A stretch of DNA of 64,000 nucleotides. Source: Telopea speciosissima. Its lineage: Eukaryota; Streptophyta; Magnoliopsida; Proteales; Proteaceae. The translations under genes and the position numbers were made by a program. Each line of letters opens with the position of its first letter. The stretch's first letter is position 1. The notes under the pieces were generated by a model. It ran no database searches. It saw nothing but the letters and a program-made list of their open reading frames with translations, and had not been told where the DNA came from. Where the stretch lies: assembly GCF_018873765.1 (NCBI RefSeq), contig NC_057923.1, forward strand, positions 21,361,913 through 21,425,912, written 5' to 3'. Positions 22,884 to 33,920 of the stretch are shown piece by piece.

Positions 22884-23288
22884 TTACCTCAGCATCTCAC
22901 CAAGGGCCTGCTGCATCTCAGAACAGAAATTCTGAACCACACAGAACTCAAGACGAAAAGCCAGCTTTTATTCAACTCATAAAATCATGGGGGAAGCTCG
23001 AAAGCATGTGACGAAGGCCCACCAATTGACACTGGAAATAAGGAGTCCTAATTAGACCAAGACTCTAAACTTATCTAAATAGAATCTGACTCTTACAAGG
23101 AAAGAAGATAAAATAAACAATTATAGTCCTAATCTTAATAAGCCCCACGACTGGTTTTGAGTGAACCAGCTAACACCCAATCCATATGGCTGGCCTGAAC
23201 CGCAGGCCTGTTTTGAGCAACCATAGGCTTGCTTTTAGGCTAGTTCCTGCAGTGGTACTTAAAAGAGTACCTCCTCTAATCAGCATCA
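22884..23288 (-). repeat. Chromovirus 3' LTR, shared part
   Basis: On the minus strand it begins TGATGCTGATTAGAGGAGG at 23288. It aligns with 28569-28048 through CAGCATCTCACCAAGGGCCT, GCTGCATCTCA, GACTGGTTTTGA and GAGTACCTCCTCT. The similarity ends abruptly at TTACCTCAGC (22884). Confidence 0.85.
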
Positions 23289-23289
23289 A

Positions 23290-26200
23290 CTCTTCCCAGC
23301 TTGACATAAGGGACAAGTAGTGCTCGTTCAAATCCGGGTTGAGCCTCTTGAAATCATCGGCATGTATCCATCCACATGCAGTCAGTTCTTGGATGGCCTA
23401 CAACTTGACAAGAAAGGAATGGTAACCACTTCCCTCGTGAGTGATAATATATTTGTCGTCCACAACAGCCTCAATCTCATCTTCAAAGGGTGTTGCAAAC
23501 TGGAGCAACCTCAGGGAGTGTTTTGTATCACCCTCATCTGAGTGGTGACCCAAGTAAAGTATAAGATCGGCCATTTTGAAGATGTTGCTTATGGCCATAT
23601 CAACAAACAACTCCAGCACTTAAGCATTAGGTCCAACATTCTTAAGGATCTTGTAGGGACCCTTTTCTGTGGGTGGAGCTTCATATTTGCACCATAAGGA
23701 AATCTCTCTGGAGCAATACAAACGATAGCCATGTCTCCACGTTGAAACTCCACAAAGAGACTGACAATTAGTCGTAGCTTTATAAGAATCATCGCTAAGG
23801 GGTATACGTCGTCATACGTCGGCATGGACCTGGGTAATGTGTCATATGAACTCATCCGATTCAATACTAACACGTGCTTGAGGCAAAAGGGGAACAAAAT
23901 CGACAGGCCACTTAGGCTGAACTTCAAGAACAAACTCAAAAGGAGTACGACCCATAGTCCTGTTTACCGAACTGTTATACACGAACTCGGTAATGTCAAG
24001 AATGTATGGCCAAGTCTTCTCAAAATCACAAACAAGGCAACGTAGCAAGTTGCCCAAACTCCTGTTAACAACCTCCATTTGACCATTTATCTGTGGATGG
24101 AAGGCTATAGAGAAATGAAGTTTAGTGTTGGTCTTCATCCATAAAATTCTCCAAAAATAGCTCATGAACTTAACATCTCTATCAGATACAATCGACTCTG
24201 GCAAACCATGCAACCACAACAACCTCTTTAACGAAGAAAGTAGCAATGTGGCTGGTATTGAACGTCTCGCGGCATGGTATAGAGTATATGCCATTTTAGA
24301 TAATCGATTGATCACCACAAGCATAGAATCGTGCTTTTTCCGTGAACGGGTAGACTTAGTACAACATCCATGTTGATGTGGACCCATAGTACATGTGGAA
24401 CAAGTAGTGGGGACTAGGGAGTATAAACCCGTGTTCTGCAGGGTCCCTTTTGCTAACTAACAAATGTGCTTCCTCTTGATTGCATGCTCAACATCCCTCT
24501 GCAAGTCTGGCCACTAGTAATTGTCAGCTACCTGTAGAAGGGTTTTGTCTCTACCGAAATGTCTACCCAGTCCTCCATGCAATTCCCAAATTAGATGCCA
24601 ATGAAAAATCACAGGTGCATAGACATATCCCCCCAAAAGAAATATTCACCATGAAGTGAGTACTTACGATCCCTCCCACCTTGCTGTAACATCTAGTAGA
24701 TGGCCGGAAATCCTTGTCTGTTGAATGCACATCTTCTATGTGGGAAATACTCATAGTATAAAATAAGAAAGTGGGTAGGGTCTACATTTTTCTACTCAAA
24801 GCGTTTGCAACTGTGTTTCCTAGTCTTGTACTTCAGACTGAAGACAGATTAATTCGTGAAGATATGCAACCCATTTAGCATGGTAGTTGCTCACTGAATT
24901 CTGTGAATGTAGATGTTTGAGAGCCTTGTGATCAACAAATAAGATAAAACTCTTTGCCAATTAGATAATGTCCCCAATGCTTCAACACAAGTAGGATGGC
25001 ATAGAATTCCAAGTAATAGGTAAAATAGCACCGCTTGGCATCATTCAGCTTCTCACTATAGAAGGCAATAGGATGACCTCTTTACATGAGAAATCCTCCA
25101 ATACCAACACGTGAAGCGCCTATAGCTACCTAGAACACCCAGTCAAAGTCTGGAAGCTGTAAAACAGGAGCCTCAGTCATCTTCCGTATAGTAATCGAAA
25201 GCCTTGGTAGCCGCAGATGTCCACTGGAATCTCCCCTTGCTATATTTTACACACTCAATGATCGGTGCCATGATTGAACTGAAATTTCATTTCTGATGAA
25301 CCTACAGTAAAATGAAGCAAGGCCATGGAAGCTCCAAACTTCAGTGGAAGGCCTTTGGTACTGGTTCTAGGATATTCTTGAATTTCCCTGGATCAACCTC
25401 GACATCTCTCAAAGATACAATGAACTCAAGGATTACAGCCTTAGGTAGCATAAAAAAGCACTTCTGCAAATTAATGTAGAGCAGCTTGAAATACCCTTAT
25501 AACATGCCTCAAATGATCAAGGGTTGTACTCTTTTTTGCTGTAAATTAGTATGTCATCAAAATAAACAACTAGAAATTTTCCAATAAAAGGACTAAGTAC
25601 CCAAGTCATAATACACATGAAAGTGCTCGGCAGGTTAATAAGACTGAAGGGCATAAATTTCCACTAATAAAGTCCTTCCTTGGTCTTAAAGGCAGTCTTC
25701 CACTCATCGCCTGAGCGAATGCGAATATAACGGTTTCCGTTTTTAAGGTTTATTTAAGAAAAGACCTCAGCATTGGGCAGCATATTAAGCATCTCCTACC
25801 TTTGGATGGGGCATTCAACATTTCACCGTGATCTTGTTGATGGCTCAATTATCAATGTACATGCACCAAGAACCATCTTTCTTTGATGCGTGCAATGTTG
25901 GCATTGCATGCTCATGCTCTCCTGTATAAAACCCTTTCTCAACAAGTCATCTATTTGACGCTTCAACTCTGCGTACTCTATAGGGCTCAATTTGTAAGTA
26001 GCCAGGTGCAGGTTCGGCAGTACAAATCTAGGGACTAAATCGATGGCATGTTGTATATCAAGCATAGGAGGCAACTCAACGGTAACTCATATGGTAATAG
26101 CTCTGAAAAGTCCAAAATTAAGTCTTGTATTGGCTTAGGAAGCTAGAGGGGCTACTTCCTAATGAAAGAGCCAATATGAGTCTCAAGCAGAGGGGCTACT

Positions 26201-26800
26201 TCCCTAATAAAAAGAGCAAATATGAGTCTTGTATCTTTGTTGGACCCTCCTCCTGTGGTAGAATTAGCAGCTTTTTGTTATCCTGCTTCTCTCTATCTAC
26301 TTGCTTGCCAGATTGCTTTCTACTGGTCTTCAATGCATGTCGCCTAGTCTTCTCATCTAGGATGTTTATAGGTTTGAAGACAATCTGCTTTCCATTAAAT
26401 GTGAATATGCACCGATTTTTCATGCCACTAACCAACAAATCATCGTCATTCATCCATGGTCAGCCTAATAAAACATCGATCAGCTTCATTGGGATTACAT
26501 TCAGACCGTACCTCATAATCCTAGAGCTTGAGTGGAATAAAGCATCTCTGGTTTACCATTAGTGTAGCCATTCAGGAGGGAAACTTTGTAGGGTTGAGGA
26601 AGCTTTTCCGTTCGGAGATTAGCCTCGTCAATGAAAGTTTGTGAAGCTACATTGACACAACTACCACCATCCACAATTACCTGTGCCACCTTCGGACCAT
26701 TGACCATACATGTCCAGAAAATACAGTGTCGGTGCCAATCATCACTTTTAGTTTCAGCAATCAGAATGTGACTGACCACGCAGATGTGGCTCAAAAAAAA
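23290..26800 (-). pseudogene. Chromovirus pol remnants: protease to chromodomain
   Basis: Minus-strand pieces in order: protease with IVDGGSCVNVAS near 26677-26640; reverse transcriptase N-terminus at 26074-25823 (MSPIEYAELKRQ-like, here LSPIEYAELKRQIDDLLRKG); the catalytic YFDD at 25564-25553; RNase H near 24960-24900 (LFVDHKALKHLH); integrase at 24387-23842 with D in NRLSKMAY context, D in SDRDVKF and E in GQMEVVNRSLG; and a chromodomain-like tail at about 23490-23290 (VVDDKYIITHEG, HADDFKRLNPDLNEHY). Many stops and frame changes intervene, including a TAG just after FLVKL. No functional product is possible. Confidence 0.88.
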
Positions 26801-27711
26801 TTTAGCTTCAACTGCTGCAACTACAGCATTGCAGCATTAGCATTACAACATCAACTCTATCTAATATAATTGTAAAACAAGAAAATTTCTTAACATATAA
26901 CTAATGAGCCCCACTACTAATACTAACTAGTAATTAAAATACTAATTTTGTATTTAGAATTAAAACCCAAATATGGCCTTATAAAAGAGGCCCATTACAT
27001 CAATAAATCCAAAAATTAAGGCCCATCCCAAACCTATATTAAATTCTAGCTCAAATTTAAACCAGGCCTGGATTATTCCCTCCTGGTTCAGAAAAACTCC
27101 TCGAATTTTGTAATGCCATAGCACCACACTTCCTCGATCACCATCGTCAAACATTTGCTTTGACTTGATGGCGACCTAATGCTTCTCATAAAAATCGGCA
27201 ACAGTCAGCTTCTGAAAGTCCAAGATTTGTAGAAGTAGAAAATTAACCCATCTCAATCTCCTTAAAAACTAGGCCAAGTTGTGTCTCTCAAATTGGAATT
27301 TGCTCTTGGGGCTCCACAACCTCAATCAGACCGTCTTGTGGCTACACTGTTGGTTTTGCTTCAACCAACTTTATAGAGCTATCATGCTGCAGCCCTTTCA
27401 AGACAATTCCTTCCGTTCTTTCATCCATTATTGACCAACTATGATCTGTTTGGAAGAAGGGAATACATAACATCTAGCACCATCAAAGCAGGAAGAAAAT
27501 GAAAATTCAATGAAAACATCACCTTGAGACTCAATGATGATCTCATCTAATCTTAGACAACATCTCTATCACGGACTGCAAAACGAAATTCTCACTTTGC
27601 CCTTTCAGCTATGAAAAAAATGGCAGTTCTTCTATTGGGCAAGCGAAATCTAGACTTGAAAACATAGGATCCATGGCCAGGTTGGGCACTTATATCAAAC
27701 TTGATGCAGCC

Positions 27712-28569
27712 AGCCGACCTTGATTCCAAATTGGGAATCAAAGATCAGGTCGGCTTCTCCACAAGCCCAGATCTGCAATAATTTCCTGATACTGATAAAT
27801 CAGGTTGAAAAGGCTTGCTAGTTTGTTGATTTCAGCAGCCCACTATAGGAAAGAAAGAGAAGAAATAGAGGCTGTTCCAGGACTGTGAACAGTACCCATG
27901 AACAAAGAAAAGAGAAATGCTATCGCTGGGGAGAATAGTAGAGGAAAAGAGGAAGGAGAAAAGGGAAGGATTCTGCCAGCAGTACTTGCCACATGGATGA
28001 GGGAGAAAGGAAGAGAGAAAAGATTGTGGGATGAGAGAGGAGAGGGATTACCTCAGCATCTCACCAAGGGCCTGCTGCATCTCACAACAGAAATTCTGAA
28101 TGACACAGAACTTGAGGCAAAAAGCCAACTTTCATTCGACTCATAAAATCAGAGGGGAGGCTCTAAGGCCTTACATCAATATAGAGAATTGTTTTAGACC
28201 GAAACATACTCACAATAGGAAAGGAAAAAAAAGCAAAAATAGTATAGGAAGCACCCTCCACACATGCTGGAAATAGGGTGTCCTAACTAGACTAGGTAAC
28301 AATCTTTCTAAATAGAAACAGACTTTTACATGGAAAGAAGATAAAATAAAAATTAAAAAAACTGAAGTCCTAATCTAATAAGCCCCACGACTGGTTTTGA
28401 ATGAACCAGCTAACACTCAAACCATATGGCTTGGCCTGAACCAGAATCTGGTTCAGTTGAACAAAAACTGGTTCTAAGGAACCGCAGGCCTGTTTTAATC
28501 AACCATAGGCCTGTTTTAGGCTGGTTCCTGTGTTGGAACTTCAAAGAGTACCTCCTCTGATCTGCATCA
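27712..28569 (-). repeat. Chromovirus 5' LTR
   Basis: The 858-bp segment has inverted ends TGATGCAG and CTGCATCA. On the minus strand it is followed by AGTTTGATATAAGTGCCC, a decayed version of the primer site AGTGGTATCAGAGCC seen in related elements. The first ~520 bp match the left LTR; the rest do not. Confidence 0.75.
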
Positions 28570-31500
28570 CTAGCTCAACCGTATTGTAACGGACAAATTT
28601 TTTGCGAGGTTCAATTGCCCATGTGGCGCCTCAACCAATGCTTGACCAAGGCAAGCCTAGGGTCATTCAAGCCATCTGTCCACCCAAACTGATTCTACAA
28701 CCATCGATGGGACATGGCTTGTGCACAAGCCATAATGCTTTGCCAAGGCCTATATGACCTAGCCCACAATGATGTTTCAATACTCATCCAACAGTCCCTC
28801 ATCATCTCAGCCCATCGCTAGTGACACTCCAACTCAAGGCTACCACCAAGCTGACCATCATGCTTACGCCTAAGGTGTCGTAACAGCCCAACTTGAATGG
28901 CAAAATGTATTCCGAAGGTCTGCCAAACCTACAGACAATGGTACACTCACTCATATTAGTCGTCACTGTCGCACAATGTGTGCTAGTAACTGACACGAAC
29001 ACGGTCTCATCCAAGGCACGCCAAAGTTAAGCGATGCCCAAAACAGGCACACCTGTATACGTGACACGGGATAGCCCACTCACTCAAGCTTGTGGACCAC
29101 TGACACATAGTTGGTGCTAGTAGCATCCATAGTCCCAAACCTCTGCCTCCCCGGCAATATGCCATGCTAGCACCTTCCACTGAACATGGTCCCCATCAGT
29201 AACCAAACCTACAAGGGAAACACACATCGCCCAATTCAGCTGTGACCTGCATATTGGATCCTTCCATGGAATACATGTGCTACTGATGCATGTACGGCCA
29301 GGTCAACCCCCCACACAGTGCCTTGTTGTGGCAAGCCACGATACCATGTTAGGATGCATTGGCTCCAAAGAGGGTGAGGCAAACCACCCTAGCTCTTAAG
29401 CCTTTTGCAATTTTCCAGGAGACATTAACCCCCTCAAAAAATCATATTGACATACTTTGAATCATCACGAGTCTTTCGTTTCCCAAATCTCCCCTGTTAT
29501 TCTTCTATAATGTCTACATGATGCCATGATGCTACGACATGCCTTGTGCCAAGAACAAAGCCATCATCGAGCCATGATGCCCACCTACGCGTGCCTCCTC
29601 AAGTGTCACAGCCGTGCCAACAGTTTGGTTGTGACATTTCCCACAATCGTTGACATCCATATCAACACTTCTACCCTCTGCTCCAAGCCTCCAATGTCTT
29701 CAATTGGTACCCCCATCACGCAACTACTACCTGCAATGACTTGACCTGGTTCCCAACATTTCCAACTGTTCTCAAAGGACTCCTGCAGCTTCAAACAAGA
29801 TGCACCACCCGATGCATTACATAGCCATTGATTTAATTCCTAGACAGGCCCACACTTGGGCCCATATCCCAACCCCATCTTTGCTCCCATATAGCCATCG
29901 ACCAGCAGCTGGAATGGGAGATTCTAGACATATTTTGTGGGCTCATGTGACTGATTGTTTGAAGAATATATGGTTTGTACAAGGTTTAGAGTGGGGCCTA
30001 GGCCCAGCCTAGACAGCTCGCATGGTGGATTGAGGAAGATCTTTTGGTGTTGTTTATTTTCTTTCCTAATAGTTTCCACTTTAAAGTAGGATAGTTACTA
30101 TTTCCATAATTTCTATTTTTGTGTGAGTTTTTTTTTTTTTGTTGGTAGGGAGAGTGTTTCTATTTGTTTGAGTTTCTATTTGCAGATTTGGAAGGCTTCT
30201 TTAAGGCTTGCACATGGGACTGGATACTACTTTCTCTTTGTAACTTGCATCTATTAATAAATAACGATTTTGAGTTAAAAAAATTAAATAAAAAAAAAAA
30301 AAGCTTTTGCTTTTACTGTGTGATTCAGCTGTGGTGAGATGCAAATGGTGAGATACCAAGGTCTGCAAGAGACAGACCTAGGCCATAGGCGAGAGGCCTT
30401 GGTCATATCCCCACCCCCCTTCTCCCTTTCTTCAACTTTCTATTTTCTTTAAGGTTGCTATTTTCCTGCCTGCACAAGATTGAAGAAGACATTATTTTCT
30501 TTGATATTCTGCAGCTACTGTTGCTGATTGAAGCTTGAAGAAAGTCTTCCATGGACTGTTGTGTTTGAAGTGACCTTTGAGAACCAAGTACAGAACCTGC
30601 GGCTCAGTGTTTTAGGCTTCTTTCCTGCTACTGTTGGAGACCTGCAACTCCAGGAATCTTCCTCAGATTTATCTCAGATGGGGTAAACTTCTTGAACCAA
30701 CATAATAGGTCTATCGACCTCTATATCAGACCCTTTTTGTTGGCTGTAATCTTCAGGTTCTGTGAGTTTCTGTATTTTAATGTTTAGTTTCTATTTTCTT
30801 GTCAGACCTGTAACTCTGCAGCCAACCATCAGTTGGAGCTGGATATTTGAAGAGACCATCCTCTCTAAGTGGTCTACCTTTGACAATAAGGACCTCCCAA
30901 TCTAAGCTTGGTAGTTGCTATTTTGGGAGACTTGTAATTATCTGGTTAGAGGACCCCTAATGTTCCTGTCGGCAGCAAGTTGTGGTTGCTGTTTCTCATT
31001 GTGTTTGTGATCTTTTAAGGGCAGTAACTGTGACTTATATTTAGGGTCATATCTGTGATAACAGTCTTAGTTATTCCTTCTCTTGGGGACTGTTATTCAG
31101 TCATTATTCCAGAATGGGGAGGTTTACTGTTTGGGCAGAACTTGTGAATTGTGATCCTATTGTAGGTTAGGGTACTAGTGTTTGTTAGTGTCCTAGTTCT
31201 GCATTACTACCTCACTTGAATAACAGCCTTACCAGTGTCTCAATCTAGACTTCAGCACCACCTTGCCTCTTCCTTCAGTGTACCTTCAAACAAGATGGAC
31301 CACCCTGCCTGAATATAGTCTTCTTTGACACCACAACGCCTCTTACTTCAGTCATATATGCCTCATTACATAGAAGTTGCCCTTTGGAAAGGTACTCCTT
31401 CAATGCTCCAAGCTCAGAAACTCCCCCAAATTTTGACTCAACATCCCAAGTCACTGCATTGTGATTGAGAGTTCCCAAGTCCTACACCACTTAGGGTGCC

Positions 31501-32044
31501 AAAGTGAGCCACACCTTCCTAGTATCCTCACCCCACACCACCACACTTCTGCTACGCTACAAACACCGTTGTCCCCAAGTTCTACCTCCCATGCACCAAG
31601 CATGGTGCCAAAACGTGAGCCACACTTTCCCTAGCATGCCCACACCCAGTTGACCACACTAAACTCAAAACACAAGCTTTTCATGATGTCCCATACCATC
31701 ACTTGCACTCGTATCCCAAATCTAGCTGTATCCTGAGCCCATCTCCATCTTGACATCACAGTGTCTCACACTTGAGGTCTTTAGTGCCCCACCCTTGGGG
31801 TCTTGTGGTGCCCCTCTTTGGAGGGCTTTCTCAATCCACTTTGACCTCACTCGAATCTGACTTGGATAGCACCCCTTGAACGATTGACCACCCCTTTGTG
31901 TCGCAGTATGGATCCAACTTTCCTAGTCAAAGCTTTATTCATGAGCACGAGTTAAGGCACAACTCAACTCGAGCACACGAGTAAGACACTCATGCAGTTG
32001 ATGTCGCTACTCTAGCTCAATGCGCCTCACATCTGATGACTTCT
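28570..32044. other. Intergenic spacer, repeat-derived, no gene seen
   Basis: The parts 28570-29810 and 31200-32040 are C/A-rich with many short repeated phrases (for example GTGCCAAA(G/A)(T/C)GTGAGCCACAC) and no credible coding frame. Between them, 29811-31283 is T-rich and looks like LTR or untranslated sequence, with an A-rich stretch at 30278-30302. A 22-base near-identical direct repeat bounds this middle part (29789-29810 and 31284-31305, one mismatch). Confidence 0.5.
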
Positions 32045-32462
32045 TGATGCAGTATCACTTGGATGGTTGGACGAGCATGATAGAGAACCAGTCCAATGGG
32101 TTTTGGTCCAACAAGGACTGGAATTAATTTATTTAGTAGGTTATTTATTTAAGTCTTTTCTTCGTGTTGAGTTGCATTAGATAGAGTTTGAGTTAGAGTT
32201 GCAAGTTATTTCAGTTTTGTAGTTAGAATAGGAGTCTAGTTATTTTCTTCTTTAAATAATTGCATGCAATCCAACAATGGAAGATGGTGAATTGAATAGA
32301 AGCTTATTGAGTTTTACTCTGTGAGAGTGTGTTTGTGCGTGTGATTTCGCTTCCTCCCCTGCAACTCTGAGCTTCATCTCAGATTTCTTCCCCTTACTAT
32401 TATCTATATCTATATATACACACACACACACACACACTAGTAAACTAACACGTGCATGGGCA
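32045..32462 (+). repeat. Lone LTR-like sequence with adjacent primer-binding site
   Basis: Starts TGATGCAG, ends GGGCA, and is followed at 32469 by TGGTGTCAGAG, one base from the tRNA-Met primer site TGGTATCAGAG. No partner LTR or coding region follows before the SYS1 gene, so this would be the 5' end of a truncated element. It contains a CA microsatellite (about 32418-32437). Confidence 0.45.
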
Positions 32463-33340
32463 TTTAGTTGGTGTCAGAGAAAGAGAAAGGGAGGATTGAC
32501 AAGGCTGTAGGAGTGGCCTAAGCTCAACCCAGCAGAAATTGTTTAGGGCCCCAATTGGGATGTGGTTTATTCGATCTCAAGTCGTTCTCGGCGGTTGTCA
32601 TCTTCTATAATGATGTAGTTGGGAATTATAGCAATAAAATATATGTGGTATAGAAGCCACCATGCATGAGCTCTATGATTCAAAACTCAAAGTTTTCTTA
32701 TTCATGGAGAAGACCATAACTAAAAACCTGTAAGTCCACCTGTATAGAGAAAGAGAGAGAGAGAAACAGAAAGAGTAGACATTGCTAGTGGTCTCCAAGG
32801 GAATGTGACTCAACGGATGGTCCCAATTACCAAGTGTAATGAATTCTGGAATGAGTGCAAGCCAAGAGGAAGTACAATCTCTTGATTGCCAACAAAATGT
32901 AGATGAAGGTAAAAAAGAGATTTCTGAGCACTATAAAATACCATCTCAATTATGGCGTTTTCTAACTAGCCTAGTTAAGCAACATCGCTGAAAAAGAGTC
33001 ATAGAAGAGAATACCCTTCTCCACTATAAAAAGGTGAATCCTATGTGACTGGACATAATAAGATTGAGACAAAAAGCATTATGGCCATGCTTAAGGAAGC
33101 AGAAACCCCAATTCCATACATCAATATTATGCTTGAAGGATGTTATCGGGTTCAAGCATGTTCAAAGAAATTATGGTGATTCTTACAGGATAGAAAACCA
33201 AATTTCATACAAATGTATATTGGTGTAGAAAAGTTTAGAATAAGTACGAAGATATTTAAACAAAACTGGTAGAAGATATTTGAAGATTATATTGCTCTCC
33301 ATAGTATATTTAAAAACAAAAAGAAAGAAAGAAAAAGCAG
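32463..33340. other. Spacer and likely SYS1 3' flank
   Basis: AT-rich, with no gene evident. The part next to 33340 may include the SYS1 3' UTR. Confidence 0.45.
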
Positions 33341-33574
33341 AGCCACTATACTTGCAGTATGTTTGACTCAAAAGAAAGAAACAAGAATAAAGAATCAGAA
33401 ACCAAGGACCAGATGGAAGAAGGGACTTATCAGGATTACATATGTAAATATACATTGGAAGGACCATTGATAAAACCAACAAAATTTTGCGCATCATAGT
33501 CAAGCAGTGAAACTTGTTAATGAACATCCACTTAGCCATAGACAGTCAACTAGAAAAAGTAAAATTCCACTTAC

Positions 33575-33888
33575 TCGACCGATATCGTGTTATGGGAATT
33601 TCCCGCAGCTCACGTCGTATGCACAACCATTCACCAAGCAAAGCCATCACTGCAATACCAGTACCACTAACAACCCACCATGTAATTGAGGATGGCCACC
33701 CTCCATATATGATGCATATGAAGAGGTGGACAATATAGAGGGTGGCTGAAAAATCTAAGCACTTTTTGGCTCTCTCAACCAAATAAAACACATAAAAAGC
33801 CCTGCTGAGAACAAAACTTGTAAAGTTAGCAGGTACAAGCAATTATGGACCAAGCTTCCACAACATAAAGCAACAACACACACACACA

Positions 33889-33920
<32 letters not shown>

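Larger units (their letters stand above)
22884..28569 (-). mobile_element. Decayed chromovirus (Ty3/Gypsy) on the minus strand
   Basis: Read from right to left: 5' LTR (28569-27712), degenerate primer-binding site, a short decayed gag region, protease, reverse transcriptase, RNase H, integrase, a chromodomain-like C-terminus, then LTR sequence from 23288. Reverse transcriptase before integrase marks Gypsy, and the chromodomain marks a chromovirus. The pol region is riddled with stops and frameshifts. Less than 1 kb lies between primer site and protease, so most of gag is gone or unrecognisable. Confidence 0.88.
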
